NCBI GenBank assembly: GCA_021773215.1
Contig: JAJFKM010000019.1
Span: 1 to 64,000, forward strand
Reading direction: 5' to 3'
Length of the DNA: 64,000 nt
Origin: Gammaproteobacteria bacterium
GTDB taxonomy: Bacteria > Pseudomonadota > Gammaproteobacteria > Eutrophobiales > Eutrophobiaceae
Shown here: positions 38,862 through 48,084 of the stretch, piece after piece
Layout of the letters: every line of letters starts with the position of its first letter
Numbering within the stretch: the stretch's first letter is position 1
Position numbers and translations under genes: made by a program
Notes under the pieces: model-generated
Databases searched by the model: none
Seen by the model: the letters and a program-made list of their open reading frames with translations, nothing else
Told to the model about the DNA's origin: nothing

Positions 38862-39183
38862 TAGGGAATGGCTCTTTTATTTGAATGACATGGTCAGCTT
38901 TGCTGAAAATGTTTTGACCTATTGCGATGGATTTGATCAAACAAGTTTTGAAAGCACAAGCTTGAATTATGATGCAACGATTCGTAATCTGGAATTAATT
39001 GGTGAAGCCGCAACACACATACCTTCTGAAATTAAAGAGACACATGACTCCATTCCATGGAGGCAAATTATTGCAACACGGAATAGATTGATTCACGGAT
39101 ATTTGGGAATTGATAATGATACTTTATATGGAGCATTATCCATGATGATATTCCGACACTGCTTGCCGAATTACAGAAATTAA
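38854..39183 (+). CDS. hepT: HepT-type HEPN-domain RNase toxin (DUF86)
   Basis: A 109-residue all-helical HEPN protein with the catalytic Rx4H motif RNRLIHGY near residue 91 and the family segment IRNLELIGEAATHIP near residue 48. HepT is an RNase toxin countered by the upstream nucleotidyltransferase. Confidence 0.86.
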   Translation: MSDREWLFYLNDMVSFAENVLTYCDGFDQTSFESTSLNYDATIRNLELIGEAATHIPSEIKETHDSIPWRQIIATRNRLIHGYLGIDNDTLYGALSMMIFRHCLPNYRN

Positions 39184-39253
39184 GAAAAACTTTTACCTGA
39201 ATTGTCGGTTTCGCTATGATTCCTGAAAAGGCCCTTTAATTTTTAATAGGCTT

Positions 39254-39288
39254 CAGTCATATTGTAAGTTATAGTTACAATATGACTG
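39254..39288 (+). promoter_or_regulatory. Perfect 14-bp inverted repeat overlapping the ATPase start codon
   Basis: CAGTCATATTGTAA (39254-39267), a 7-base spacer, and TTACAATATGACTG (39275-39288) are exact reverse complements. The right arm includes the ATG at 39282. It could be an operator or an RNA hairpin hiding the start; no Shine-Dalgarno is visible upstream. Confidence 0.8.
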
Positions 39289-40448
39289 GATATATTCAGC
39301 GTTCTTTAGAAGAACAAGTTAGAACTCAATTGCAGGATTTTCCTGCAGTAGCGATCCTGGGACCGCGTCAGGTCGGTAAGTCGACGCTTGCCAGAAAACT
39401 GGCAGCAGAGCATGAAAACAGCGTTTATCTTGATTTGGAAAAGCCAGCGGATCGAAATAAGTTATCAGACCCCTATGTTTATTTAAGCAAACAACGCCAT
39501 TCACTCGTTTGTCTGGATGAAATTCAGTTAACCCCCGAACTGTTTCCTGTTTTAAGGTCGCTTATTGACGAACATGATCAGGCCACTCGGTTTCTTATTT
39601 TGGGTTCTGCATCTCGTGATCTTATTCGGCAAGAATCAGAATCTTTGGCGGGGCGCCTTGCTTATCAGGAACTAACACCATTTCATGCTGCTGAATTACA
39701 AGAACAATCCTTATTGGAACTGGATGTTTTACGTTTGCGAGGAGGCTTCCCACGATCATGGCAGGCACGTTCGGATAAATCGAGCCTGGAATGGCGAAAT
39801 CAGTTTATTAGGAGTTTTTTGGAGCGAGACATACCACAACTTAGTGGCTCTCTAATTCCAGCTGAATCGTTACGTCGATTATGGACAATGCTGGCGCATA
39901 ATCACGGTCAGAATCTGAATCAAAGTCAACTAGGTGCTTCACTTGGAGTATCACACAATACTATTCGTACATGGTTGGATTTATTACAACAAACATTTGT
40001 TATTAGACAACTTCCTACTTGGAGCGGAAATACAGTCAAACGATTGATAAAGTCACCTAAGGTTTATATTCGAGATACTGGTTTGCTACATGCCTTGCTT
40101 GATATAGAGACCTTGAATGAACTCTATGGGCACCCAGTCTTTGGTGCATCATGGGAGGGCTTCGTGATAGAACAACTGTTAGCATGCTCTTCTCATTGGA
40201 AGCCTTCATTTTATCGTACGCGTAATGGAGCTGAAATAGATATTGTTCTTGAAAGAGGACGCAAGCGAATTGCTATTGAGATAAAAGCATCCTCAACGCC
40301 AACGATAACCAAAGGAGTGCATAGCGCAGTTAAAGATTTAAATCCCAATCAGTTCTGGCTGATTGCCGATGTTCAGGAAAGTTATGCCATAGGTGATGCA
40401 ATAGTTTTACCACTAACAGAAGCATTAGATCGACTGAGATCATTATAA
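39282..40448 (+). CDS. AAA_14/DUF4143 ATPase
   Basis: A 388-residue P-loop ATPase. The Walker A motif GPRQVGKSTLARKL is near residue 27 and the Walker B-like LVCLDEIQLTPELF is near residue 75. The C-terminal DUF4143 domain includes VYIRDTGLLHALL near residue 263 and the nuclease-like RNGAEIDIVLERGRKRIAIEIKAS near residue 314. These proteins are common in accessory regions and are of uncertain role, sometimes linked to toxin-antitoxin-like function. A perfect inverted repeat covers its start. Confidence 0.85.
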   Translation: MTGYIQRSLEEQVRTQLQDFPAVAILGPRQVGKSTLARKLAAEHENSVYLDLEKPADRNKLSDPYVYLSKQRHSLVCLDEIQLTPELFPVLRSLIDEHDQATRFLILGSASRDLIRQESESLAGRLAYQELTPFHAAELQEQSLLELDVLRLRGGFPRSWQARSDKSSLEWRNQFIRSFLERDIPQLSGSLIPAESLRRLWTMLAHNHGQNLNQSQLGASLGVSHNTIRTWLDLLQQTFVIRQLPTWSGNTVKRLIKSPKVYIRDTGLLHALLDIETLNELYGHPVFGASWEGFVIEQLLACSSHWKPSFYRTRNGAEIDIVLERGRKRIAIEIKASSTPTITKGVHSAVKDLNPNQFWLIADVQESYAIGDAIVLPLTEALDRLRSL

Positions 40449-40463
40449 TGATCTCACTATAAT

Positions 40464-40921
40464 ATGAAAAATATCCTCGTCACCGGCGGTGCCGGATATA
40501 TCGGTTCTCATACTTGTAAAGCATTAGCGTACGCCTACAAGGACGATGTGCACGGATGCACAAGTGTGCCCGTAGGAAATACTCTTGGGGTGCGCATTGA
40601 CATGGAGTCAAAGAGCGACCGTTGGCGATAGAGTCTAGTCTGGAACAGAGACCGAGGCTGGGTACAAGCCCATCACATTTGATAATCTGTCTGCTGGTCA
40701 TGAACATGCGGTTAAATGAGGTCCACTGGAAATAGGTGATATTCGCGGCTATAAAGGAAGTTACGTCTAAAGAGATAAATGAAGTAATATCCAGTAGAAG
40801 GGATGGCGACCCTGATAGTCTGGTGGCTAAAGCCGAGGCTGCACAAAATATTTTAGACTGGCAGCCACAACAAAGCGATCTTCAGAATATTATTAAAACA
40901 GCCTGGCATTGGTATAGATAG
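40464..40921 (+). pseudogene. galE: Disrupted UDP-glucose 4-epimerase remnant
   Basis: The first 22 codons are a good GalE start (MKNILVTGGAGYIGSHTC). A modular repeat of about 129 bases then interrupts the frame. GalE sequence resumes as GYKPITFDNLSAGHEH, hits a stop, gives GPLEIGDIR, and then jumps directly to the GalE C-terminus (SSRRDGDPDSLVAKAEAAQN...WHWYR). The central two hundred or so residues are missing. The gene is clearly dead: insertion, frameshift, stops and internal deletion. Confidence 0.9.
40531..40659. repeat. Modular repeat element E2 inside the galE remnant
   Basis: Begins ACGCCTACAAGGACGATG and ends ACAGAGACCGAGGC. It is nearly identical to E1 (33.97 kb) over about 100 bases, but without the small CCTCGGTACC palindrome. 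The right end matches E5 (58.4 kb) in reverse complement. Confidence 0.85.
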
Positions 40922-40962
40922 AATCATGCAGTTTAACTTAGTTATTAACATGGATAGTGAAA

Positions 40963-42369
40963 ATGAAACATAACCAAGGTCTCATTCGTTCACACAGCAG
41001 CTTACTGGCAGCCTTGTTCAGGGCGATGGATATCTTTTTGATTCTGGGTCTGCTTTATCTCTCCGCTTTGTTCTTAGGTGTGCCATGGCAAGACTATTTT
41101 ACCGTTGCCGGATGTATTGCCATTGTTATCTATATCATTACCGCAGAAATAACTGCGCTCTATGCCTCATGGCGACTGGGTAGTCTTTTTGATGAAAACA
41201 AACAGGTTATATTTACCTGGCTAGCGGTTATCTTCGTCTTATTAATAGTTGCCTATGCAACTAAAACATCCTCCATCTATTCCAGAAGAGTCTTGCTGAC
41301 CTGGATGGTCGTAACCCCCATAGTTCTTTCACTTTTTAGAATAATCGCCCGACAAGTATTACGTGAATTAAGACAACGCGATCGAAACTTACGGACGGCT
41401 GCAATAGTCGGGGCTGGTTCGCAGGCAATACAACTCGTAGAACAAATACAGGAGCAACCCTGGAGCGGGATTAAACTAACAGGGTTCTATGACAAGGAAT
41501 TGCCAACTGGACATCAACCTGAAAATACTACTCTCAGTGTATTGGGCAACAGCAATGAATTAATCAATAAAGCAAAAAATAATGAGATCGATATTATCTT
41601 TATTGCTCTGCCCATAATCAGGGAAGATGAGATAAAGGAATTGATTGCAAATCTTTCGGACACAACCGTGATTACCTATATCGTACCTGATCTGTTTATA
41701 TCAGAGTTATTAAACACCCGCTGGGGTTACATGGGCAATATACCGATCCTCAGCATTCATGACAGACCCTTCACGGGTATTGATGGCTGGGTAAAACGAC
41801 TTGAAGATATTGTTTTAGGCAGCTTAATTTTAATGCTCATTGCGATTCCAATGATCATTATCGCAATCGCTGTAAAACTAACATCAACAGGCCCGGTAAT
41901 ATTTAAACAACGCCGCTATGGAATAGCGGGGGAAGAAATTTCAGTATGGAAATTTCGTACGATGACAGTCTGCGAAGATGGCGGTGAAATTATTCAAGCC
42001 AAAGAAAATGATGAGCGAGTAACCAAGCTAGGAAAGATATTGAGACAATATTCGCTTGATGAGCTTCCACAGTTCATCAATGTATTACAAGGAACAATGT
42101 CGATTGTAGGGCCGCGCCCACATGCAGTGGCGCATAATGAACTCTATCGAAAAGAAATAGACGGTTACATGCTACGCCATTCAATCAAACCCGGTATCAC
42201 AGGCTGGGCACAGATTAATGGATGGAGAGGTGAGACGGATACTATTGATAAAATGGAAAATCGCGTAGACCATGACCTCTGGTATATCAGGAATTGGTCT
42301 CTTTGGTTGGATATCAAAACCATCTTCCTAACTATCCTGCATGGGTTTGTTGGAAAAAATGCGTATTAG
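40963..42369 (+). CDS. WcaJ-type undecaprenyl-phosphate sugar-1-phosphate transferase
   Basis: A 468-residue polyisoprenyl-phosphate hexose-1-phosphate transferase. It has four to five N-terminal hydrophobic segments, a Rossmann-like cytoplasmic domain (AAIVGAGSQAIQLVEQI near residue 145), a re-entrant membrane helix and the conserved catalytic C-terminal domain (FKQRRYGIAGEEISVWKFRTM, SLDELPQFINVLQGTMSIVGPRPHA, KPGITGWAQINGWRGETDT). It starts assembly of the repeat unit on undecaprenyl phosphate, probably with glucose-1-phosphate. ATG at 40963 preferred over a GTG two codons upstream. Confidence 0.93.
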   Translation: MKHNQGLIRSHSSLLAALFRAMDIFLILGLLYLSALFLGVPWQDYFTVAGCIAIVIYIITAEITALYASWRLGSLFDENKQVIFTWLAVIFVLLIVAYATKTSSIYSRRVLLTWMVVTPIVLSLFRIIARQVLRELRQRDRNLRTAAIVGAGSQAIQLVEQIQEQPWSGIKLTGFYDKELPTGHQPENTTLSVLGNSNELINKAKNNEIDIIFIALPIIREDEIKELIANLSDTTVITYIVPDLFISELLNTRWGYMGNIPILSIHDRPFTGIDGWVKRLEDIVLGSLILMLIAIPMIIIAIAVKLTSTGPVIFKQRRYGIAGEEISVWKFRTMTVCEDGGEIIQAKENDERVTKLGKILRQYSLDELPQFINVLQGTMSIVGPRPHAVAHNELYRKEIDGYMLRHSIKPGITGWAQINGWRGETDTIDKMENRVDHDLWYIRNWSLWLDIKTIFLTILHGFVGKNAY

Positions 42370-42417
42370 TAGCTTGCCTATTAAGGCTGGTCTAGCATTG
42401 CTCTGTCTCATAATAAT

Positions 42418-42724
42418 ATACCGTAGATAAGATGGAAAACTAGTTCGATTACGATCTCTGGTACATCAAGAACTGGAGTATTATGCTGGATTTGAAAATC
42501 ACATCGTATGGCGGTAGCGTAGTCCAATGATAATTGGATTTATCATCTGTTAGAATTCAAAAAAGGTTAATGGCTGGCGTGGCGAAACGAAACAGATACT
42601 TTGGATAAGCTGGGACACCGGCTCGACTACGATCTCTGATACATCAATAATTGGAGCATCATACTCAATTTTAAAATTATTGCTCTAACTATTGCCAATG
42701 TTTTTGTTGCGGAAAATGCATCTT
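42418..42724 (+). pseudogene. Two decayed copies of the 3' end of the initiating transferase gene
   Basis: Segment one (about 42418-42510) reads, with frameshifts, as DKMEN..DYDLWYIKNWSIMLDLKI. Segment two (about 42568-42724) reads as NGWRGETKQILDKL..RLDYDL*YINNWSIILNFKI, ending KNAS-like before a stop. Both match the C-terminus of the intact gene that ends at 42369. They are remnants of tandem or replaced initiating transferases. The rest of the 703-base gap up to 43072 shows no gene. Confidence 0.82.
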
Positions 42725-43072
42725 AATAGGCGTGCTTATTGAATTAATGATTTTAAATAATTAAAAATAAAGACAATGCACGAATGTGCAGTGTTCGTAA
42801 TACGTAATATATATACATATTGAATTCCGTAAAAAGATTTATTCGTGTAGATCGTCATATCAAAGATGGAACTCCTAAGTGTGATTCGGTGAACCTGAAG
42901 CGGGGGTGGTGGATATAGTTCCACGGGGGTAGACTTGGGAATAAGTAAATAGGAAGTAAAAAAATATTTAATTTTTTGTGGAGCTGATTATATTCAGACT
43001 TTATAAATACTTGAATAACACTATCATAATAATGAGTCCAACATATTCTTATAAATACAAAAAAAAGATAAA

Positions 43073-44218
43073 ATGAAAGCGAAAATAAAACAAGAAATTA
43101 AAAATATCATGCCACCATCTTTGTTGCAGGCAAAAAGAAAAATATTTGCAGCAATAGGAGGGTTTAAATATTCGAGTAAAAAATTTGTTCGCTGGTGGAA
43201 CAATTTTAAACTTAGCGCGAATTTAGATAAAGAAATAGTCGATATGGTGGATATATTCATCGAAACTGAAACATTTCAAGGGATGTCAAATTACTGGAAC
43301 TCACTAAATAAAAGGAACCTTGAGCAGTTATCAAAAGATGGTTTCGAAAATTTTAAGCAAACTGTTGCATGCAATTACTATACATGGGTGGAAGACACTA
43401 TATCAGGTGTGCTAGGTGAAAATTTATCAAAAAACCTCGATGATTTTAAGACGGAAATACCTATAAATCAGATTATAAAAAAGCATGAATTTTTTAATGT
43501 AAATCAATCGATTATGTTCAATATCATGACAGTTCTTCTGTATAATCACATACAAGATAAATATCCTGAATTGATCCGTTATTGCGAAGAGTCAACAATT
43601 GGTAATGCCCCTTTTATAGAAATCAAAGGTAGGCATATCTCTCAAGACATACTTAATTCAGCAATTGAGTATGCGACGATTTATCAAGGCCGGCAAAGTC
43701 ACCCATCATCTGTATTAGAAATTGGAGCTGGTTCCGGGCGTACCGCAGAGTTTTTTTTGAGAAAGGAGGCAGGTAAAAAATATATTATTTGTGACATTAT
43801 GCCTGCTCTGTTTATATCACAAAAATATCTATCAGATATATTTGCTAAGAGGGAAATTTTCAAATTCAGAGAATTCAATAACTTTTCAGATGTGTCAGAT
43901 GAGTTTGATAATTGCGAGATAGGATTTATTATGCCCCATCAACTGAAGCTTCTACCTAAAAAATACTTTGATACATGCTTAGCGATTGATTGCCTACATG
44001 AAATGAAAGAAGATCAGATTTCAAAGTATTTGTCTCATGCAGATAGGCTATCAAAATATTTTTATTTTAAGGTCTGGATAAACGCTGTAGTGCATTGTGA
44101 TAATGTTCATTTGACAAAAAGCTCATATAAGATTCCTGAAAATTGGATAAATATTATTTCCCAAGATTGTTATATTCCATCTGGCTTTTTTGAGGCTATG
44201 TACTTTTGCGGTGAATAA
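43073..44218 (+). CDS. Putative sugar O-methyltransferase
   Basis: A 381-residue protein with a class I SAM-binding motif, SVLEIGAGSGRTAEFFL, near residue 216 and the acidic follow-up IICDIMPALFIS. The helical N-terminal part and length match the putative-sugar O-methyltransferase type found in surface polysaccharide loci. The substrate is unknown. First gene of the strongly A/T-rich stretch. Confidence 0.75.
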   Translation: MKAKIKQEIKNIMPPSLLQAKRKIFAAIGGFKYSSKKFVRWWNNFKLSANLDKEIVDMVDIFIETETFQGMSNYWNSLNKRNLEQLSKDGFENFKQTVACNYYTWVEDTISGVLGENLSKNLDDFKTEIPINQIIKKHEFFNVNQSIMFNIMTVLLYNHIQDKYPELIRYCEESTIGNAPFIEIKGRHISQDILNSAIEYATIYQGRQSHPSSVLEIGAGSGRTAEFFLRKEAGKKYIICDIMPALFISQKYLSDIFAKREIFKFREFNNFSDVSDEFDNCEIGFIMPHQLKLLPKKYFDTCLAIDCLHEMKEDQISKYLSHADRLSKYFYFKVWINAVVHCDNVHLTKSSYKIPENWINIISQDCYIPSGFFEAMYFCGE

Positions 44219-44271
44219 TAATCTGTTATGTTAATTTTTGAGAATTTATGTTGTCCTTCTAGCATATCCAA

Positions 44272-45789
44272 ATGTCACTGAAAAAAAACATTATCGCCAA
44301 TTACCTTGGGCAGGGTTGGCGAGCGTTGATGAGTTTCTTATTTATCCCGTTTTATATTTATTATCTTGGCGTTGACGCATATGGACTAATTGCTATATTT
44401 GCTATTTTGCAAGCATGGTTGGTTTTACTGGAAATGGGAATGAGACCAACATTGATCAGGGAAATGGCACGCTTTACCAGTGGAGCACATACGGCTCAAT
44501 CTGTTCGTGATCTTCTAAGAAGTTTTGAAAACATTGGTCTTGGAGTTGCTATATTTATATCTTTTGGAATCTGGTTTGCTTCAGACTGGTTTGCTACAGA
44601 CTGGGTTAATAGTGAGAATATAGATTCTGAGGTTGTAGCTAAGTCGTTTGTAGTCATGGGAGTTGTTATTGCTTTACGGTTTATAGAAAATATTTATTTG
44701 AGTTGCATCGAAGGACTACAACGGCAGGTTCTGCAAAATATTATAATTAGCACTATGGCAACTGCGCGCGGATTAGGTGCAGTTGGAGTTTTAGCGTGGG
44801 TATCTCCGACGATCGAAGCTTTTTTTATTTGGCAGAGTTTAATCTCATTGTTCACTGTCATTGTGTTAGCAAGTAATGTTTATCATCTCTTGCCATCCGC
44901 ACCGCAGATAGCGCGTTTTACTCTATCAGCATTTACCGATATCTGGCATTTTGCATCAGGTATGATAATGATTACTTTTTTGACATTGCTGTTAACACAA
45001 ATAGACAAGATTTTACTTTCACGTCTACTACCACTCGAAGACTTTGGCTATTATGCGCTAGCTGGAGTAGTTGCAAACGCGCTATACCTGTTAGCGGGTC
45101 CAATACGCACAGCATTTTATCCGCGTTTCACAGAGTTAGTGACTCAAGGCAATGTAATCGAACTACAAAAGGCATATCATCAAGCGGCACAATTGTTAAC
45201 AGTCCTAATGGGAAGTGCGGCAATTGTATTGATGTTTTTTAGTGAAAGAATACTATTGCTTTGGACTGCAGACCCCATATTGACTAATCATGTATCACCA
45301 CTCATAGTTGTTCTATCTCTTGGGACTCTTTTGAATGGACTGATGTGGGTGCCTTACTTTATGCAACTTGCTCATGGATGGACCTCATTAACAATTAAGA
45401 CCAATGTTTTTGCAGTTACTATTTTGGTCCCCGCCATTATATGGATTGTACCGGTATATGGCGCTATTGGTGCAGCCTGGTTATGGGTTATGCTGAATGT
45501 GGTATATATAATATTCTATATTTATTTTATGCATTTAAGACTATTACCTACCGAAAAGTGGCATTGGTATAAAAAAGATATAGTAACACCTCTAACTGCT
45601 GCTTTGGTAACTGCAAGCTTGTTACTCTTGGTGTTGCCTGAGTCTATGAACAGGGCAATTGAATTTTGTATACTAATATTCATTTCCGGTTGTGTATTGA
45701 TTGCAACAATATTTGCGGCGCCAATGGTTCGTTCTCAGTTCCTAAGATATATACCTAATCAGGTCAGAGCAATCTATATAAAAAAATAA
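44272..45789 (+). CDS. Polysaccharide flippase (Wzx-like, MATE/MOP superfamily)
   Basis: A 505-residue membrane protein with about 12-14 hydrophobic segments. It starts KKNIIANYLGQGWRALMSFLFIPFYIYYLGVDAYGL, the usual opening of oligosaccharide flippases. It should move undecaprenyl-linked repeat units across the inner membrane for Wzy-dependent assembly. A fragment of a close paralogue lies at 47.57-47.76 kb. Confidence 0.9.
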   Translation: MSLKKNIIANYLGQGWRALMSFLFIPFYIYYLGVDAYGLIAIFAILQAWLVLLEMGMRPTLIREMARFTSGAHTAQSVRDLLRSFENIGLGVAIFISFGIWFASDWFATDWVNSENIDSEVVAKSFVVMGVVIALRFIENIYLSCIEGLQRQVLQNIIISTMATARGLGAVGVLAWVSPTIEAFFIWQSLISLFTVIVLASNVYHLLPSAPQIARFTLSAFTDIWHFASGMIMITFLTLLLTQIDKILLSRLLPLEDFGYYALAGVVANALYLLAGPIRTAFYPRFTELVTQGNVIELQKAYHQAAQLLTVLMGSAAIVLMFFSERILLLWTADPILTNHVSPLIVVLSLGTLLNGLMWVPYFMQLAHGWTSLTIKTNVFAVTILVPAIIWIVPVYGAIGAAWLWVMLNVVYIIFYIYFMHLRLLPTEKWHWYKKDIVTPLTAALVTASLLLLVLPESMNRAIEFCILIFISGCVLIATIFAAPMVRSQFLRYIPNQVRAIYIKK

Positions 45790-46020
45790 ATTTATTTAAG
45801 ATAACATTTCATAAATGCAATTCATGATGTTAATTCCTACAAGAGAAAAGAGAAGGTGTTCTTGGTGTTAGAATAAAGAGAAAATATCCCGTCAAAAAGA
45901 AAAAGCATAACATGTCTTAACTATTGTAATGATTCAGATTAAGTAAAATCACTTATAGTCATAGAAAATAAACATGGCTAAGCCTTGTCTGAAAATTACT
46001 TTATAATATAGGAAGATATT

Positions 46021-46932
46021 TTGATTATTTTAGATGAACAAAATGAATCAGGGACTCCGTTGCTTAGTATCGGAGTGCCTGTTTTTAATGGGTCTCGTTA
46101 TATAGCTAAGGCTATTGATTCTGTTCTCAAGCAAAGCATGACCAATTACGAGCTCATAATATGTGACAATGCTTCTTCAGATCGTACAAAAGATATCGTC
46201 CAAGAATATGCATATATAGATAAAAGAATCAGCTATCTTAGACATGACGTCAGTATACCCGTCGTAGATAATTTCTTAAGGGTTCTTAACTATTCACGAG
46301 GGCGATATTTTTCATGGTTAGCGCATGATGATTACTATGACTCAGAACATTACCTTGAATCCCTTATCAATAAACTCTTAGAGGGTTATGACTTTGTGTT
46401 TCCAAATTCGAATATTATAAGACTGGATTCAGATGATTGCATTACACAGATAAATGCCAATGTTTATAAAGATATGCATCGAAGTAACTGTTCTAAATAT
46501 GTAATGTGTAAAGATTTTGTACGAGTCTATGGTAAGTACCATTTAGGCATGCAAATATATGGAGTGTTTGACAGACAGAAACTACTTGTTTTGTCACCTC
46601 TTTATTACAATGCTTGCAAGCAGACAATGATTTTCAGTGAAGGAAAATTTCTTCATCATATTTTTATGGATTTACAATGCGAATATGTGGCTTCTACATA
46701 TTTTAACTATGCAGTGCATGGCAATAATATGAGCGCAAGGCAAAGCCCAAAAGTTGTTTTTTCAGCTTATGTTCATTATACGATTAGTGTGATTCGTATA
46801 TATGTTACGTCTGATTTTCGTTTTGGTGAAAAAATTAATTTATTGTCGTTAATCTTAATTACGCATGGGTTAAGAATGTTTAGATTAGGTTTGTCTGTAA
46901 TCAAAAAAATTGTATTAAGAACTAATGTGTAA
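46021..46932 (+). CDS. Family 2 glycosyltransferase
   Basis: A 303-residue GT-A glycosyltransferase. The N-terminal SIGVPVFNGSRYIAKAIDSVLKQ and the nucleotide-binding IICDNASSDRTKDIV are typical, and the metal-binding acidic motif appears as AHDDYYD near residue 104. The start is TTG, with no better ATG. A decayed relative of its C-terminus lies at 47.77-48.03 kb. Confidence 0.88.
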   Translation: MIILDEQNESGTPLLSIGVPVFNGSRYIAKAIDSVLKQSMTNYELIICDNASSDRTKDIVQEYAYIDKRISYLRHDVSIPVVDNFLRVLNYSRGRYFSWLAHDDYYDSEHYLESLINKLLEGYDFVFPNSNIIRLDSDDCITQINANVYKDMHRSNCSKYVMCKDFVRVYGKYHLGMQIYGVFDRQKLLVLSPLYYNACKQTMIFSEGKFLHHIFMDLQCEYVASTYFNYAVHGNNMSARQSPKVVFSAYVHYTISVIRIYVTSDFRFGEKINLLSLILITHGLRMFRLGLSVIKKIVLRTNV

Positions 46933-46971
46933 AGTAATATAATAATATATAAATATTATTTGGAGTGTGAT

Positions 46972-47570
46972 TTGAGAAAAGTAATAAAATGTCTCGCGCA
47001 TCTTGCCGGTTTTGAAATTACAAGTCATGCTCCTCAACGATATGATGCTGACAAGAATAAAAAAGATTCTTGAAATAAATAATATTGATCTTGTCCTTGA
47101 TGTTGGAGCAAATATTGGACAATTTTCCAAAGGAATAAGAGAAAATGGGTATAAAGGAAAAAATGTTTCTTTTAAACCATTGTTAAATAGACATAAATTA
47201 CTTTCGAAAAATGCAATTCAATACAAAAACTGGGTTGTTGCACCTCAAATGGTGATAGGAGAAACTGAAATGATTATTAATATTTCAGAATACTCATATA
47301 GTAGTTCATTACTTCCAATTCTAAATAATCATATTAGACCTGCTCCAGAATCTAATTTCATAGACAGTGAGAAAATAAATGTATTCTATTTGGATAAAGC
47401 AGCGTCTAAATATATAGACGAAAAAATCATATCTATTTAAAGGTTGACACTCCGGAGTTTGAGGAAAAAATCATAAAAGGAGCATGTAATATTCTTGCTC
47501 AAGCAGAGATATTGCAAATTGAATTATCTTTAGTGCTTTTGTATAAAGGGCAACCATTGTTTTTGGATAT
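46972..47570 (+). pseudogene. Frameshifted FkbM-type methyltransferase remnant
   Basis: A TTG at 46972 after GGAG begins RKVIKCLAHLAGFEITSHAP. Two frameshifts follow. The middle reads IDLVLDVGANIGQFSKGIRENGY (the SAM motif). After a second shift near 47437 it reads LKVDTPEFEEKIIKGACNIL, then IELSLVLLYKGQPLFLDM. It then fuses to flippase sequence, so the C-terminus is missing. Compare the intact FkbM gene at 54.15 kb. Confidence 0.85.
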
Positions 47571-47755
47571 GCTTGATATGGGTATGAAGCCGGCATTGGG
47601 TAGGGAAATGGCGCGCTATACCGGCGCAGCGCATAACGCACAATCAATCCGGGATCTGTTACGGAGTATAGAGATTATAGGTCTCGCCATTGTAGGTTTG
47701 ATTGTACTTGGTATCTGGTCTGTATCGGGCTGGTTAGCCACCGACTGGTTGACTG
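47571..47755 (+). pseudogene. Internal fragment of a Wzx-like flippase gene
   Basis: Reads DMGMKPALGREMARYTGAAHN and onward to GWLATDWL. It aligns without gaps to residues about 50-115 of the flippase at 44.27 kb (EMGMRPTLIREMARFTSGAHT). It is fused in frame to the end of the FkbM remnant, which makes an artificial open frame at 47512-47787. Confidence 0.88.
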
Positions 47756-47768
47756 TGAAAAGTCGACC

Positions 47769-48029
47769 ACTTGTTTTGCCTATATAGTCCATGGTGAAAA
47801 CTTAAGCGCAGCACATACTTCGCTAGATAAGCTGATCGCATATTTTCGTTATACAATTAATTTTATTCATATATATTTGTCATCTAGTTTTCGTCAGAGT
47901 GAGAAAATTAGGTTATTAGTGTTTGTTATTATGATTCATGGATTAAAATTAATGAGTCTAAGTTTATCGTTAATAAAATACATAGCAATAAGAACATTAG
48001 ACAAGTTGAAAGGTAAGTTTTTTTATTGA
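47769..48029 (+). pseudogene. C-terminal fragment of a family 2 glycosyltransferase
   Basis: Reads TCFAYIVHGENLSAAHTS and later FRYTINFIHIYLSSSFRQSEKI, ending at TGA 48027. It matches the last 80 or so residues of the glycosyltransferase at 46.0-46.9 kb (NYAVHGNNMSARQS...). It has no start of its own and is joined out of frame to the flippase fragment. Confidence 0.85.
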
Positions 48030-48084
48030 TAAGGTCAATGCCTTATAGTCTTATCTTTATATCAGTAAGAGCTTAAGGAATATA

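Noticed and set aside
47512-47787. Open frame that looks like a small membrane protein
   Set aside because: It is a chance in-frame fusion of an FkbM remnant and a flippase fragment.
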